64,000 nucleotides of DNA from Coenobita brevimanus (GCA_032717465.1 CM064669.1:46114343-46178342), one strand, 5' to 3'. Counted from the first letter of the stretch, positions 34,341 to 46,255 are shown. The notes: a model not told the origin generated them from the letters alone. A program made the numbers and translations.

Positions 34341-34470
34341 TCAACCTTCAGAGAGACTTTACGAAGTGCTGGGGTTAGATAAAGCCTTCATAAAAAACTT
34401 TCACTATTAGGGTGCTCTCCTAAGCTGGGTAAAGCTGTCTGAAAGCAGCAAAAACAAAATATAAAAGTAC
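34330..34470 (+). repeat. Foldback repeat copy
   Basis: GCCGATTTCATCAACCTTCA (left), AAAGCCTTCATAAA (middle) and GCTGGGTAAAGCTGTCTGAA then AGCAGCAAAAACAAAA (right) follow the family order. Confidence 0.65.
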
Positions 34471-34479
34471 GTCCACTCC

Positions 34480-34988
34480 TTGTATCCACTCTGTCTCCCC
34501 TCATTTCTCTCATCTCTCCCCTTTTCCTGAAATATTCCCTCTTTCCTCTCTCCACTTTTCCTCCTCCACTCCTTCCGATATCCCTTTCTCCTCCTCCTCT
34601 CCTTCCTATCTCCCCGTTTCCTCCTACTTCTCTTTTTATCTCCCTTATCCCTCCCACATTTCCACCAACCTCTCTCCTCTTCTCCACTTCCCTTCCTCTC
34701 CTCCTTCCTCTCTCCTTTCCTCCTTCCTTCTTTCTCCCCTTCCCTCCACCCCTCATTCCTACATCATCAATTCCTCTCTCCTTTCCTTGTCATCCTCATT
34801 CCTCTTTTCCTCCTCCCCTCCTTCCCATCTCCCCTCTTTCTCCCTCCGTCCTCCAATCTTCCCTCCTTCCTCTTCCTCTTAAATCTTTCATCTTGTCCTC
34901 TTCTTTTCCACCTCAATTCATCTTGCATTTTAATTTCCACTTAACCTCCTTCGCTGTCCACATTCATTTCCTCAGCTCTTACCCTGTC

Positions 34989-35044
<56 letters not shown>

Positions 35045-35045
35045 T
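34480..35045. repeat. Polypyrimidine tract ending in (CT)n
   Basis: About 500 bp of CTCCTTCC/TCCTCC on the + strand and a perfect (CT)n at 34991-35040. Confidence 0.9.
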
Positions 35046-35156
35046 TAACTTCCATTTTATTTTTTGCTTCGCATGTCGTTTCCCAATATTTCTCTCACTT
35101 TTTCCCACATTTCATTGTCTTTTCTTCACATTCTTTCTCTCCTTTTACCTCTTTCC

Positions 35157-35157
<1 letters not shown>

Positions 35158-35211
<54 letters not shown>
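35158..35211. repeat. (CA)n microsatellite
   Basis: About 27 CA repeats. Confidence 0.97.
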
Positions 35212-35213
<2 letters not shown>

Positions 35214-35346
35214 GTCTTTCCGACTCGTCTTTCCGCCATTCTTCCACTTCCGCCACCTTGCCTCTCGTCCTATCTCTCTTTCCACTCACTCATAAAAGCT
35301 TCTTCCCTCCTTTATCCATCTGAGAATCGAATTAAGCCAAAAAATG

Positions 35347-35348
<2 letters not shown>

Positions 35349-35407
<59 letters not shown>
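35349..35407. repeat. (CT)n microsatellite
   Basis: About 29 CT repeats. Confidence 0.97.
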
Positions 35408-35409
<2 letters not shown>

Positions 35410-35674
35410 GCAGTATGTTAAATATTAGGGATTAGAGCAAAAAAATCCATTACTTTTTCCTTTCCTATACAACACGAGAAGGTCATATCACAGTATGTTT
35501 TTATCTGTATGTTTGTTGAGTGTTTTTATTTTTTTATCGACATTCAATCGCTCATTTATGCCTCATCACTTCTTTCACTCTGTTATATTCAGTCCAAAAA
35601 TACAGCACTTTGTATTTTGCCACAGAATAGGTACTCCTTGTTCCTGCTTCGTCTTCCGCTCTCCATGTCTGTGA

Positions 35675-36300
35675 GCGTTGTGTCTTGAGAGTAAATGTAG
35701 AAAAGAGTAGAGTGATGGTTACTGAGAGAGAAGGTGACTCCCAGTGCGATGTTACAGTGAATGGAGAGAGACTGGAATTGATGAGAGAGTTCAAATACCT
35801 GGGTACAGTGATAGAACAGAGAGGAAAATGTGCAAAAGACGTGGAAAGCAGTGACACAAGGAAGAAAAGTAGCTGGTGCAATGGAGGCCTTGATAAGAAA
35901 CAGAGGCTTGAGTGTTGTAGCTGCACGAGGCTTACTTGAAGGAGCGTTAGTGCCAACTTTAACATATGGATGTTAGACTATGGTGTGGCATGAAATGAAA
36001 AGTCAAGAGTAAGAGCAGTGGAGATGAGACTGCTGAGGAATGTTTGTGGAGTACAAAGGGTGGATAGGATACGAATACGAAATAATGTGATTCGTGAAAG
36101 ATGTGGAGGGGGAAGTCTGTGGACACCAGAATCGAAGAGAGTGTACTGAGATAGTATGGTCATGTGGAGAGAATGGATAACGATAGAATGGCGAAAAAGG
36201 TATATCTGAGCGAATCTGAAGGAGGAAGGGGGCGAGGTAGACCAAGGAGAAGGTGGAGAGATATGGCGTTTGAGTGTGTGAGAAAGAGAGGTTTGGAAGT
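35675..36300 (+). pseudogene. RTE-like RT 3' fragment, different subfamily
   Basis: 35685-35939 encodes RVNVEKSRVMVTERE and ELMREFKYLGTVIEQRG. Blocks in other frames follow: ALIRNRGLSVVAARGLLEGA then TLTYG (35885-35970), SRVRAVEMRLLRNVCGVQ (36003-36060), and in frame at 36164 MERMDNDRMAKKVYLSESEGG with RGRGRPRRRWRDM. The order is that of the RTE C-terminus after motif D, but residues differ clearly from the three copies above, so it is a separate subfamily. At least two frameshifts and stops are present. Confidence 0.8.
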
Positions 36301-36301
36301 C

Positions 36302-36304
<3 letters not shown>

Positions 36305-36356
<52 letters not shown>

Positions 36357-36399
36357 ACAATTTAGTAAAGCATGAAGACTGACGAATATGACGCAAAAT

Positions 36400-36460
<61 letters not shown>

Positions 36461-36507
36461 ACAATTTAGTAAAGCATGAAGACTGACGAATATGACGCAA
36501 AATGTAA

Positions 36508-36545
<38 letters not shown>
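36305..36545. repeat. (GA)n arrays with duplicated 52-bp spacer
   Basis: (GA)n at about 36305-36354, 36404-36459 and 36511-36545 are separated by two essentially identical spacers (GCACAATTTAGTAAAGCATG ... CAAAATGTAAT) at 36355-36403 and 36460-36510. The period is about 105 bp. Confidence 0.93.
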
Positions 36546-36546
<1 letters not shown>

Positions 36547-36770
36547 AAACTATTTTTCTTACAAACACGCACGACTAAATCCTGTTAAATTTGCCTTCGT
36601 TTTTATGCCTAATTCAATTTCCATTTTACTCCTTCATAAAAGACCCATCCCTCCCTCAACTACCTGAAATTCGATTAAAAAGGAACAAACAAAAAACAAC
36701 AACACGCACTTTTGTTTCGAAATACGTAGCAGCCAAATCCTGTTACGAATTTGCCTCTAGAGTCTGTATT

Positions 36771-36772
<2 letters not shown>

Positions 36773-36815
<43 letters not shown>
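36773..36815. repeat. (CT)n microsatellite
   Basis: About 21 CT repeats. Confidence 0.96.
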
Positions 36816-36820
<5 letters not shown>

Positions 36821-36849
36821 CTGTTCTTCTACCTCATTCACTATTTATC

Positions 36850-37125
36850 TTTAATTTCTCTTGCTGTTACGCTCTTGAAAAGCCGTTCTTGCTAATTTAA
36901 CGCTACCTCACCTCTCATTCTGATCTAATTATCTTTCTTTCTTTAATCTCTCTTGCTGTGACGCTCTCGAAAACTATCCATGCTAATTTTACTCTACTTT
37001 CATCCCTCATTCTGATCTAATTTTCTTTCTTTAATTTTTGTTGCATTACGTTCTTCATAAGCCATTCTTGCTAATTTTACGCTACTTTCACATGCTCATA
37101 ATACGCTTATCCTCTTCGATACGTC
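36850..37125. repeat. Degenerate tandem repeat, about 65-bp period
   Basis: Three units share CTTGCTGTTACGCTCTTGAA-, GCCGTTCTTGCTAATTTAAC- and CATTCTGATCTAATTATCTT-like blocks (near 36858, 36953 and 37040). Confidence 0.6.
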
Positions 37126-37129
37126 TTTT

Positions 37130-37305
37130 CCAGCTTATTTTTGCTATCCTCAAACGATTTCATTCAGTTTTGGAGGGACTTTTCGCCTTGGAGGGGTTAC
37201 ATACAGCCTTCATAAACCCTTTCCAAACGACAACCCTTTCCTAACCTCAATAAAATCGTCTGGAAGCAGCAAAAATAAGGAAAAGCACGTCAGTGAATTG
37301 AAAGG
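37130..37305 (+). repeat. Foldback repeat copy, best preserved
   Basis: Left arm CAAACGATTTCATTCAG (37150-37166), middle GGGGTTACATACAGCCTTCA, right arm CTCAATAAAATCGTCTGG (37246-37263), then AAGCAGCAAAAATAAGG and AAAGCACGTCAGTGAATTG. The arms pair as near-perfect inverted repeats. Confidence 0.8.
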
Positions 37306-37309
37306 TCTA

Positions 37310-37880
37310 AAGGTCTAAGTGACATTCTTTCCAGTAAATGTTAGTTTTTTTTTTTTTTCAAACAGGTGAACAGAGGAAGGAAAAACAAATAAAATAAACA
37401 ATAATCCATACAGCAGATTACAGGTGCCTTATTTACATCCTTTACTACTACACATCTCTGTTAAACTGCATAAAAGAATATTGTGATGGAAAAATAAAAT
37501 ACTAAAAGGTACCATAGAATTACTGGCATTCATTCTTGTCCCTATAGCTATTTCAGAGTCTCTTCCTAACTGTTCTTTATTTCATTTATTGCCTCTGTTC
37601 ATATATCTAATCCTGTTTCTGTGTTATTCTAATTCCATATATAATTCAGTTTATTTTTGCTTTGTTCCTATATATAAACCATTTTCTTTATTCAGTGTGG
37701 TTCCTGTATTTGGTTCGATCTAGCTTTAATTCTGTTTTTATTTCATCATTTTCTCTAATGTTGGTCCTAACTGATACTTTTTCTCCAGCTAATTTTTTTC
37801 CTTGTTGCTCTCTCTCTCTCTCTCTCTCTCATTCTCTATATCTACTCCAATTCCAATCTCTTATTCAATTACCTGCCTAA
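37310..37880. other. Unassigned AT-rich DNA
   Basis: No recognised feature other than a T run near 37348 and a short (CT)n at 37809-37830. Confidence 0.4.
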
Positions 37881-37885
37881 CAACC

Positions 37886-39020
37886 TACCTACGAAGCTAA
37901 CACCGTACCTACCTACCTACCTACTTACTGTCTACTCACCTACCTACCGTCTACCTACCTACCTACTCCCTACCTACCAGTCAAAGATGCAACTCAGTCA
38001 CTTACCTACCTACCTACTGTCTACCTCCCACTCAAAGAAAGTACTTACAAAATTATTAACCTCCTTACCTATCTGAACTCTCTATCTACATACCTACCGA
38101 TTAACCAAAGAAATTACCTACCTACAGTACCTACTACCTACCTACCTACCTATTCACCCAACTACCTACCTACCTACTTACCTACCTACTGTCTGCCCAT
38201 CAAAGAAACTACCGTACTTACATTATTCACCTAATCTATCAATCTATCTATCTATTTACCCACATCTCGAAGAAAAACTAATCTATCTTGCTATCTAAAT
38301 AATCTCTTACTAACCTACCTACCTATCTACCTACCTACAGTACCTACCTACCTACTTATCCATCTACCTACCAAACTATACTCTTTCCACTCCAACTTGG
38401 CTTAAAATTGACATCTCCCCATCTTGAATACTGTGCTGTGGCAATAAACATAGAATATGATGCTAGTCACGAAGAAGTGCTATGGAAAGGATGCAAGGCT
38501 GTAGCAGTGTCTTTTTCCTGCACTATGATACTTAAAAGGGACGAAGAAATCTGGGCTAAGTTAAAGTGAAAGAATCATGCCTACCTACACATCCTCCTAC
38601 CTCCCTACCTACCTACTTACCAACCTCCTACTCATCCACCCACCCACCTACCTCCCTACTACTTACCTGCTTACCAACCGTTTACTAATCCACCTACCTA
38701 CCTCCCTACCTACCTACAAACATACCAACTATATACGTAGCCACCAACCTCCCTAACTATCTGCCAAACCTACTAACCCTCTACCCATTTAACTACCCAC
38801 CCACCTCCCTACCTACCTTCCTACCCATCTAACCTGCCAACCTTCCATCCATCATCCCATTTCCATCGTTCCCGACCTACTAACCTGCCTCTCTACATAC
38901 TAACCGTCTTCGCATCTACCTCCGGCCCTCCCTACCTATCTCCTTACTTACCTACCTATCTACCCATCCACCTACCTAACTACCTACCTACCCTCTACCT
39001 ACCAAACCACCCAATTTCCC
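37886..39020. repeat. Degenerate (CTAC)n satellite
   Basis: More than 1 kb of CTAC, CTAT and CTCC tetranucleotides on the + strand, interrupted near 38398-38575 by a dispersed repeat. It is the complement type of the (GGTA)n array at 20.7-21.3 kb. Confidence 0.93.
38398..38575 (+). repeat. Dispersed body repeat, copy d
   Basis: This copy is inserted in the (CTAC)n satellite. In the family frame it reads LTSPHLEYCAVAINIEYDAS, then HEEVLWKGCKAVAVSFS and EEIWAKLK, stopping at TGA. There is no in-frame stop over about 55 codons. Confidence 0.8.
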
Positions 39021-39177
39021 AACCAAACAAGCTACCTAAGTACCCTCTCAGATGGATGGGGTGTCAGAGGGAAAGACAAGGAAGAGAAGAAAGCCTACTG
39101 TATATATATGCTATTAAAATGACTGGCTCTATTGTCTAATTTAAATATTCTGTCACATGGAGTGCTGAAGGATGGGA

Positions 39178-39362
<185 letters not shown>

Positions 39363-39416
39363 ACGATTTTCTCAATCACCACTAAAGACAGAGGAGACAG
39401 AAGCCCAGTGCTATTA

Positions 39417-39419
<3 letters not shown>

Positions 39420-39484
<65 letters not shown>
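39420..39484. repeat. (CT)n microsatellite
   Basis: About 32 CT repeats begin a long pyrimidine domain. Confidence 0.97.
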
Positions 39485-39488
<4 letters not shown>

Positions 39489-39534
39489 AAGCACAAAGGT
39501 ATTAACATTTTTAGTGCCTCTCCAATCTGCTCTC

Positions 39535-40087
39535 GCTTCCTCCCCTCCCTGCTTACCTTCTTACCTTTTCTCTTGCCTTTTCATTTACCTTTCTTCTTTA
39601 CTCTTTCCTCTCTCCTCATTTACCTTCTTCCTTTTTTCCCTCTTTCTCATTTCCTCCCTTCTTTCCTCACCATCTTACTCTTATTCTTGCAGTTTTCTTT
39701 ACTTTCCATTTTCTCTTTCTTCCCTCTCTCCTTTTTCCCTATTTTCTCCTTCCTCCCTTAACCTATCTCACTTCCTTCCCTCCCTACTTACCCTATTACC
39801 CTCCCTTTTTTCTTACTCTTTACTTTACTAGTTTTTTTTTCTATATTATTCTTCATTTTCTCCTCTCTCTTCTCTCCATTTTTCCCTTCCTCCCTTCCGT
39901 TTTTTCCCTCCCTCTTCCCTCTCTTTACTTTGCATCCTTACCGACTGACCTTTCTTCCTCCCTTATAGTTTACCCCTCTCTCCTTCCCTCACCCATCATT
40001 TCCTGTTTCCTCTCTCCCTTTCCTCCGTTTTCTCCTTCCCTCCATCCGACCTTAGCATTCATCTTTACCTACATACCCTTTCCCTTC

Positions 40088-40128
<41 letters not shown>

Positions 40129-40321
40129 TCTCTCTCTTTAACCACTCCTTTCCACTCTCTTAATTCCTGACGTTTAAAACCTTACCCAAGCACCCCCTCT
40201 CTTTACTTTTATTTTCTCTCTCTCTCTCTCTCTCTCCTTCTCTCTCTTTAACCACTCCTTTCCACTCTCTTAATTCCTGACGTTTAAAACCTTACCCAAG
40301 CACCCCCTCTCTTTACTTTTA

Positions 40322-40355
<34 letters not shown>

Positions 40356-41160
40356 CCCATTTTTTCTTAATTTCTCTCCTTTTTTCTCTCTCACTTCCGC
40401 CCCTCACGCCCTACCTTACAACCTTACCTAATCACCCGTCCTCTTTACACTTATTTCATTCTCTCTCTTTCCATCCTTTTCTCTCTATTTCTCTTTTTTC
40501 GCTCTTTTCTTTCCACCTCCTTCCTTCTCTCCCTCGTTGCATTATACAAATACTTACTTACTCTTTTTCATCTTTTTCATTTTACCTATCCTTCCCTTCC
40601 TTGCATTTTTTTTGTTATTCTTTTTCTTTCCTTGTCTCTTTCTTTCCATTCTCTCTCTTCCTTCTTCATTCCTCCTACCTCCCCTTCCTCCTCCTTCTTG
40701 CCCTTCCTTCCTCTCTTCCTTTCACATTCCTCCCTTCCCTTCCTTCTTTGTCCTTTCCTTCCTGGTCTATCCTTCCGTTCCATATGTTCCTCTCCTTAAA
40801 ATTCTCCTCCTCTTCCTTTTTCATTCTTCTTCTTTTTCCTCTCTTCCTTCCTTCTCCTCGTTCCCCTGTTTTCCTTTTTTAAACGTATTATTCTTCACTT
40901 TTACTCCACTCCCCCCCTTTCCCTTGCCTCTCTCCTCCCTCCATTCCTCTCTTTTCTCCACTTTCCTCCTCCGTTCCTATCTTTCTTCACTTTTTTCTTT
41001 TATTTCTGTCTCCTCCTCCGTCTCTCTCCCCTTCTCTCACCATTTGTTCTCTTTTCCATCGTCCTTCCTCCCCTCCCCTCTTTTCTCCCCTCATTCCTTT
41101 GCTCCACTTCCTTTTCCTTCATCCTCTTTTTTATTTTTTCTTCTTTCCATCTTCCATCTT
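39535..41160. repeat. Polypyrimidine domain, part 1
   Basis: About 1.6 kb in which the + strand is mostly C and T (CTTCC, TCTCT, CCCTT). It contains a perfect 110-bp-period duplication at about 40125-40326 (block CTTAATTCCTGACGTTTAAA and flanks, twice). Confidence 0.9.
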
Positions 41161-41224
41161 TAATACCTAAACGCAGTGACGTATTAATTTAATGTATTCT
41201 TGTTATTACCTGACTTTTGTGTTC

Positions 41225-41460
41225 AACTCAGGACAGACTTTTCGAACTGAATGATCTCTTTTGTTTATTTACTGAATGGAGGGAACAATATGGTGTGCCT
41301 CTAGCCTTTGGTTCCTTCTTTCTTACATAAAAAAAGGTAATTGTTGCCCCAGGTTCATCTGAAATGTAAACCAAGTGGACTGCAGGCTGAAGTTCCTCCC
41401 CTCCCCTCCTGCAGTCCACCATCTTCCTTTTGGTGGATAGGGATGCAGATGAAGGACGTT
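41225..41460 (-). repeat. Dispersed repeat, reverse copy
   Basis: CAGGTTCATCTGAAATGTAA and AGTGGACTGCAGGCTGAAGT are the reverse complement type of 61680-61730 (AGCCTGCAGTCCACTGGGTT). A palindromic pair, GTGGACTGCAGG and CCTGCAGTCCAC, lies at 41380-41419. Confidence 0.65.
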
Positions 41461-41544
41461 TGTAAAGCCAAACAGTTGAGCCGCCAAGTTATATCAGTGC
41501 CACCACATGAAGGTGTTCCTCTCCATCACCGACCAGGATCGAGA

Positions 41545-41665
41545 GATTAGATATAGGCTTCATTAACACCTTTACTCCATTTGATCTCTATTAAACGGAA
41601 TAAAATCGTCTGGTGGCGCTCTGATTGAAAGTAAATTGACGTGATTGGACTGAAGAGGTTAATTT
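41545..41665 (+). repeat. Foldback repeat copy, right half
   Basis: ATAGGCTTCATTAACACC, CGGAATAAAATCGTCTGGTG and GACTGAAGAGGTTAATTTTC follow the family order; the left arm is absent. Confidence 0.7.
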
Positions 41666-41679
41666 TCTCCTTAGTTCGA

Positions 41680-41727
<48 letters not shown>

Positions 41728-41860
41728 ACTTGCTGCCTTGCCAAAAGAGAGAGAGAAAAAAAAAAGCTTTATATAACTTGTGATTTTATCTCACATTCTT
41801 GATTTTCCTCCCCATAGCCTTCTCTCTTCTTCCCTCTTTCCTCCGACACTCCTCCCCTCA

Positions 41861-41918
<58 letters not shown>

Positions 41919-42830
41919 TCTATCTCTACTATTTACCTTTATTCTTCTCTCACCCCTTTTCTCCCCTCTATTTTTCCTTCCTCCTATTTGCTTTCTCCTG
42001 TCAGTTCTTTGCCTCCTTCTTCCTCCACCTCCTCCCTCCTAAGCTTTCCCCTCTACCATTCCTTCCTTCCTCCTGCGACCACTTTCCACTTCTCTCCTCT
42101 TTTCTTTCCTCTCCTACCATTTCCTTCTCTCCTGACTTTCCCTTCCTACTCATTTCATCCTTAGAATTTCCTCTTCCCTTTTCTCCGCGATTCCTCTCTC
42201 CTACTTTTTCCCTACCTCCCTGCCTTCACCTCTTCCCCTTTACTGCTCTCTCTTACCTACTCTCCCCTTTCGCCTATTTCACATCACTTCCCCCATTCCC
42301 ATACAATTATCCTCCTTTCCCTGCCTTTTTCTCCCTTCCTTCTCTTCTTCTCTCTCCTTTCCTTCCCATCCTCCTCCCTCCTTTACTTTCCTTCCTTTAC
42401 TATGCTCACTTCCCTATCATCACTCTCATTTCCCGTTTTCTTCCCTTCCTTTTCTCTTTCTTGCTATCTTTCCTTTATCTTTCCTTCCCTTTCTTACTCT
42501 CTCTTTCCTTCTCTCTATTTCCTGTCATCCCATCTTTTCCCTTTAAGTTCCTTCGTTCCTGGCCTCTTCTTTTCTTCTTTCCTCCCTTTTCACTCTTTCC
42601 CTCCTTCTCCTCTTTTCCCTCGTTTTACTCCTTTCTTTCATCCCATTCCCATCTTCCCTCCTCCTCCTTTTCTTCTGGTTTTCTAACTTCCTTCCCTCAT
42701 TCCCTCTTGTCCTACCTCCCCTTCCTCTCTTTCCCCTAATATTTTCTTCCTCTCTTACCTCCCCTTCTCGTCTTCCTTTCCCTTCTTTTCCCTCCAATTT
42801 CTTCCTTCCCTCCCTTGTCCCCACCACCAT
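41680..42830. repeat. Polypyrimidine domain, part 2
   Basis: CT arrays at 41688-41726 and 41869-41914, then about 900 bp of CTTCC/CCTTT low-complexity sequence. The strong C+T bias gives a 319-codon Ser/Phe/Leu/Pro frame that is not a gene. Confidence 0.9.
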
Positions 42831-42835
42831 GCCAC

Positions 42836-43460
42836 GAAAAATATAAAGTGCGTGGGGTGACGTGAGAGCGATGAGGTGGTAATGTAAGGGGATATAAGGG
42901 TAGTGAGGCGAGGCAGGGGGCAGGAGGCAAGGGAGGCGAGGTAAGGGGGCAAGGGGAGGTGAAGGGGGGGGCGCTATGTCTTTATTCGGGCGTGAGGGAG
43001 GCTATGGGGCGTGCGGGATGGGCGTGGGATTAGATGGGGGAGGGATGGATGGGCGTGGTGCGATGGCGAAGATTAGTGGGATGGTGAAATGGAGTTGAAA
43101 TGAGGGATGCAGGGCTATGAGGCGTGTGGGATTGGGGTGGGATAAGAGGTCGGGCGGTTGGGTGAGGGTGGTGGGATGGGGACTGTGGAAACTTGCGTCC
43201 TCGGGTTGAAATGGTTAAAATGAAAAGGGGTGATGGTCGTGGGGTGAAAGTTAGTCGTTTGTATATCGGTGTGAGCTGGGGTGGGGAAGGGTTAGGTGGG
43301 TTATGGGATGGGGTGAGGTTAAGGAAGTAAGGGTAAACGGGATGAGGTGAGGCGGGCTATGGGATGGGGTGAGGTGGGATTTGGGACAGAGTGTAGTAGA
43401 GTGGGATGGAATGTAACTGGATGGGAGAGGGACGAGTGGGCGAGGTGAAATTAGAGGGTG
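42836..43460. repeat. G-rich degenerate repeat (GGGATGGGGTGAGGT)
   Basis: The + strand switches abruptly from pyrimidine-rich to purine-rich near 42835. Motifs such as GGCGTGGGATTAGATGGGGG and GGGATGGGGTGAGGTGGG recur at irregular spacing. Confidence 0.8.
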
Positions 43461-43576
43461 ATAAAGAAAGGTTTATTTGGGAGAGGGCAGGTCACGTAGG
43501 ATTAGAACACTACTGTAGATTATTGCAACAGACTAAAACTGCAACACTTAACTGGGAGACAAGATAAGAACAAGGA

Positions 43577-43579
<3 letters not shown>

Positions 43580-43632
<53 letters not shown>

Positions 43633-43802
43633 ATGTATATATATCATCGTTTAACCTACAGGGTGTGAACATACGCAAGCAAATGAAAGGACACACAACC
43701 AGCACCCTTTTTAAATGTCCGCCTCGACGTGGGCTTGAACCCTGGACTCGGGGTTCACGTATCACGAGCTGAGTACGCTAACCACCGCGCCACCAGAGCC
43801 CC
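43580..43802 (-). mobile_element. tRNA-derived SINE with (CA)n tail
   Basis: On the minus strand the head (43802 to 43715) begins GGGGCTCTGGTGGCGCGGTG and contains an A box (TGGCGCGGTGGTTAGCG) and a B box (GGGTTCAAGCC), followed by CACGTCGAGGCGG. A 90-bp unrelated body and a (CA)n tail (43580-43627) follow. The head is too divergent at the acceptor stem to be a tRNA gene. Confidence 0.7.
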
Positions 43803-43977
43803 AGAATAAAGATTTGGACACAGTATTAGGACACTGGATGAGGACACCGGATCAGGACAGAGTTAAGTGGAGGACCAATACAAGGAAGACCCATTTTTGC
43901 TGTCCATACACTCCACTTTTCACATGGACGGAAAAATAAAGAAAAAAAAATAGGTCTAGTTAACTTTACTAGCTGAA

Positions 43978-43980
<3 letters not shown>

Positions 43981-44026
<46 letters not shown>

Positions 44027-44065
44027 CATTTCTCATCATTTACCTTACACTGGTATCTCCAGTTC

Positions 44066-44104
<39 letters not shown>

Positions 44105-44130
44105 ATTTCTTTTTTTATTTACCTTATACT

Positions 44131-44179
<49 letters not shown>

Positions 44180-44262
44180 TTCTTTTTATTTACCTTATAC
44201 TGGTATCCCTAGCTCGTCCTCTCTCTCTCTCTCAATATTTCTTTTTTTATTTACCTTATACT

Positions 44263-44301
<39 letters not shown>

Positions 44302-44387
44302 ATTTCTTTTTTATTTACCTTATACTGGTCTCTCTCTCTCTCTCAACATTTCTATTTTTATTTACCTTACACTGGTATCTCCAGCTC

Positions 44388-44424
<37 letters not shown>

Positions 44425-44512
44425 ATTTCTTTTTTTATTGACCTTATACTGGTCTCTCTCTCTCTCTCTTTCAACATTTCTATTTTTATTTACCTTACAT
44501 TATCTCCAGCTC

Positions 44513-44546
<34 letters not shown>
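43981..44546. repeat. (CT)n-based satellite, about 60-80-bp units
   Basis: Eight or so units consist of a (CT)n run followed by CAATATTTCTTTTTTTATTT or CAACATTTCTATTTTTATTT, then ACCTTATACTGGT, some with ATCTCCAGCTCGTC. Unit length varies with the CT run. Confidence 0.9.
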
Positions 44547-44549
<3 letters not shown>

Positions 44550-44687
44550 TTTTCCCTGCCAGGCTGCAGGAGGGAGAAAATATTGACTTGTCTCCTTGGG
44601 TTAAATTGTCCATGTAAAAATGCGCACCTCGCCCCTGCCTGGCGGGGAAGGAGATGGGGAGGAAGGCAAAGGAAAATACGGAAAGAC

Positions 44688-45325
44688 GGGAATAAAAATG
44701 AATAAAAAGGACAGGAATAAAAATGAATAATAAAAAAGAGGGGAATAAAATGAATAATAAAAAGACGGGAATAAAAATGAATAATAAAAAGATGGGAATA
44801 AAAATGAATAATAAAAAGATGGGAATAAAAATGAATAATAAAAAAGACGGGATTAAAAATGAATAATAAAAAAGACGGGAATATAAGAATAATAAAAAGG
44901 TGGGAATAAAAATGAATAATAAAAAGATGGGAATAAAAATGAATAATAAAAAAAGACGGGAATAAAACTTAATAATAAAAAGGATAGGAATAAAAATGAA
45001 TAATAAAAAGATGGGAATAAAAATGAATAATAAAAATGACGGGAATAAAAATGAATAATAAAAGATGGGAATAAAAATGAATAATAAAAAAGAAGGGAAT
45101 GAAAATGAATAATAAAAAAGGGGAGATTAAAAATAAATAATGAAAAAGAAGGGAATAAAAACGAATAATAAAAAAGAGGGGAATAAAAATGAATAATAAA
45201 AAGGACGGGTATAAAAGTGAATGATAAAAAAGAGGGGAATAAAAATGAATAATGAAAAAGACGGGAATAAAAATGACTAATAAAAAAGAAGGGAATGAAA
45301 TGAATAATAAAAGGACGGGATTCGG
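44688..45325. repeat. 27-bp A-rich minisatellite
   Basis: About 23 units of AAAAAGACGGGAATAAAAAT plus GAATAAT. GACGGG, GATGGG, GAGGGG and GAAGGG variants alternate. Because 27 is a multiple of three, the minus strand stays open in two frames with a nine-residue repeat such as HFYSHLFII. Confidence 0.95.
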
Positions 45326-45329
45326 GAAT

Positions 45330-46255
45330 AAAAAGAAAAAAAAAAGACGATCCGAAATATGATAAAACAGTATCAATGAAAATCAAAATACACTAAAATT
45401 TTCTGGCCAGAAAATTTTTTATTACTACGTAAAATTAAAGCAAAAATATAATGGGTAGCTTTGCGTAAACTATCCTTTCTACAGAATGCATGACTGAAAC
45501 AAAATTCTATACTGTCACGTCTAGATGCCTGGATGCATTGTTTAAAAGATCTATTTCCTACATGAAGAACTGAAAATACCGATTACGTCTTGTATAAATG
45601 AAATGAACAGAAAAATGATGAGGATGAAAAGCTAGATGCCTGTCGTGTGCGCGCCGTACTGGGAAGACGTGCAGGCTTGAAAGGCTTGCATTCTTGTAAA
45701 ATTTGTATATTCTTGAAGAGCATTCATCGATAGAAATAGTATTAACCGGGGCAGCCACAAACATCTCAATTTTTAACCAAATGTTTCGACGTAACAACAG
45801 AATCATCATTCCCTGGCTTAAAAATACAAACATAAATAATTTCATCACTGTGACTTACATTTTTGTATCTAATTTTTTTTTTAGGTCATAGATCATCACT
45901 TCCCAGCTAAATCACAAAGTTTCGTTAAAAATAAATACTACTAAAGCTGAGATTCCCAACGAACACTCCTGCCTCTGAGCACTGACCAATTTACGCATAT
46001 GCAGGAACGGTATAACAAGTGTGATGCAACATTTCAGCGAAGGGAAGGAAACAGAATGAAGGTCAGTGTGAAGATAGGAGCTGTGAGACGAAAAACCATT
46101 CACTCTATTTACAGGCGTTGTTCAAGGTGATCCCCCTCATACACGAGAGCTCTACTTCACACAGGGGCGCATAAGTCCCATCCATGCACAGAGAAAGCAA
46201 CGATGCAGTGCTATAGAAAACCTTGAGACCGTTCAGCATTCGTCCAATACCCGGC
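45330..46255. other. Unassigned DNA
   Basis: No recognised repeat family or coding signal. Confidence 0.4.

Noticed and set aside
41780..42739. A 319-codon Ser/Phe/Leu/Pro open frame, and similar ones at 29359-30022, 39132-39761 and 40537-41163
   Set aside because: All are polypyrimidine low-complexity sequence; several frames of the same strand are open at once.
43715..43802. A functional tRNA gene on the minus strand, and tRNA-like sequences at 5425, 53585 and 60868
   Set aside because: A and B boxes are present but acceptor and anticodon stems do not pair well; they are better read as SINE heads.
44688..45325. Regularly spaced repeat resembling a CRISPR array
   Set aside because: The 27-bp units are contiguous with no unique spacers, and the context is eukaryotic; it is a minisatellite.
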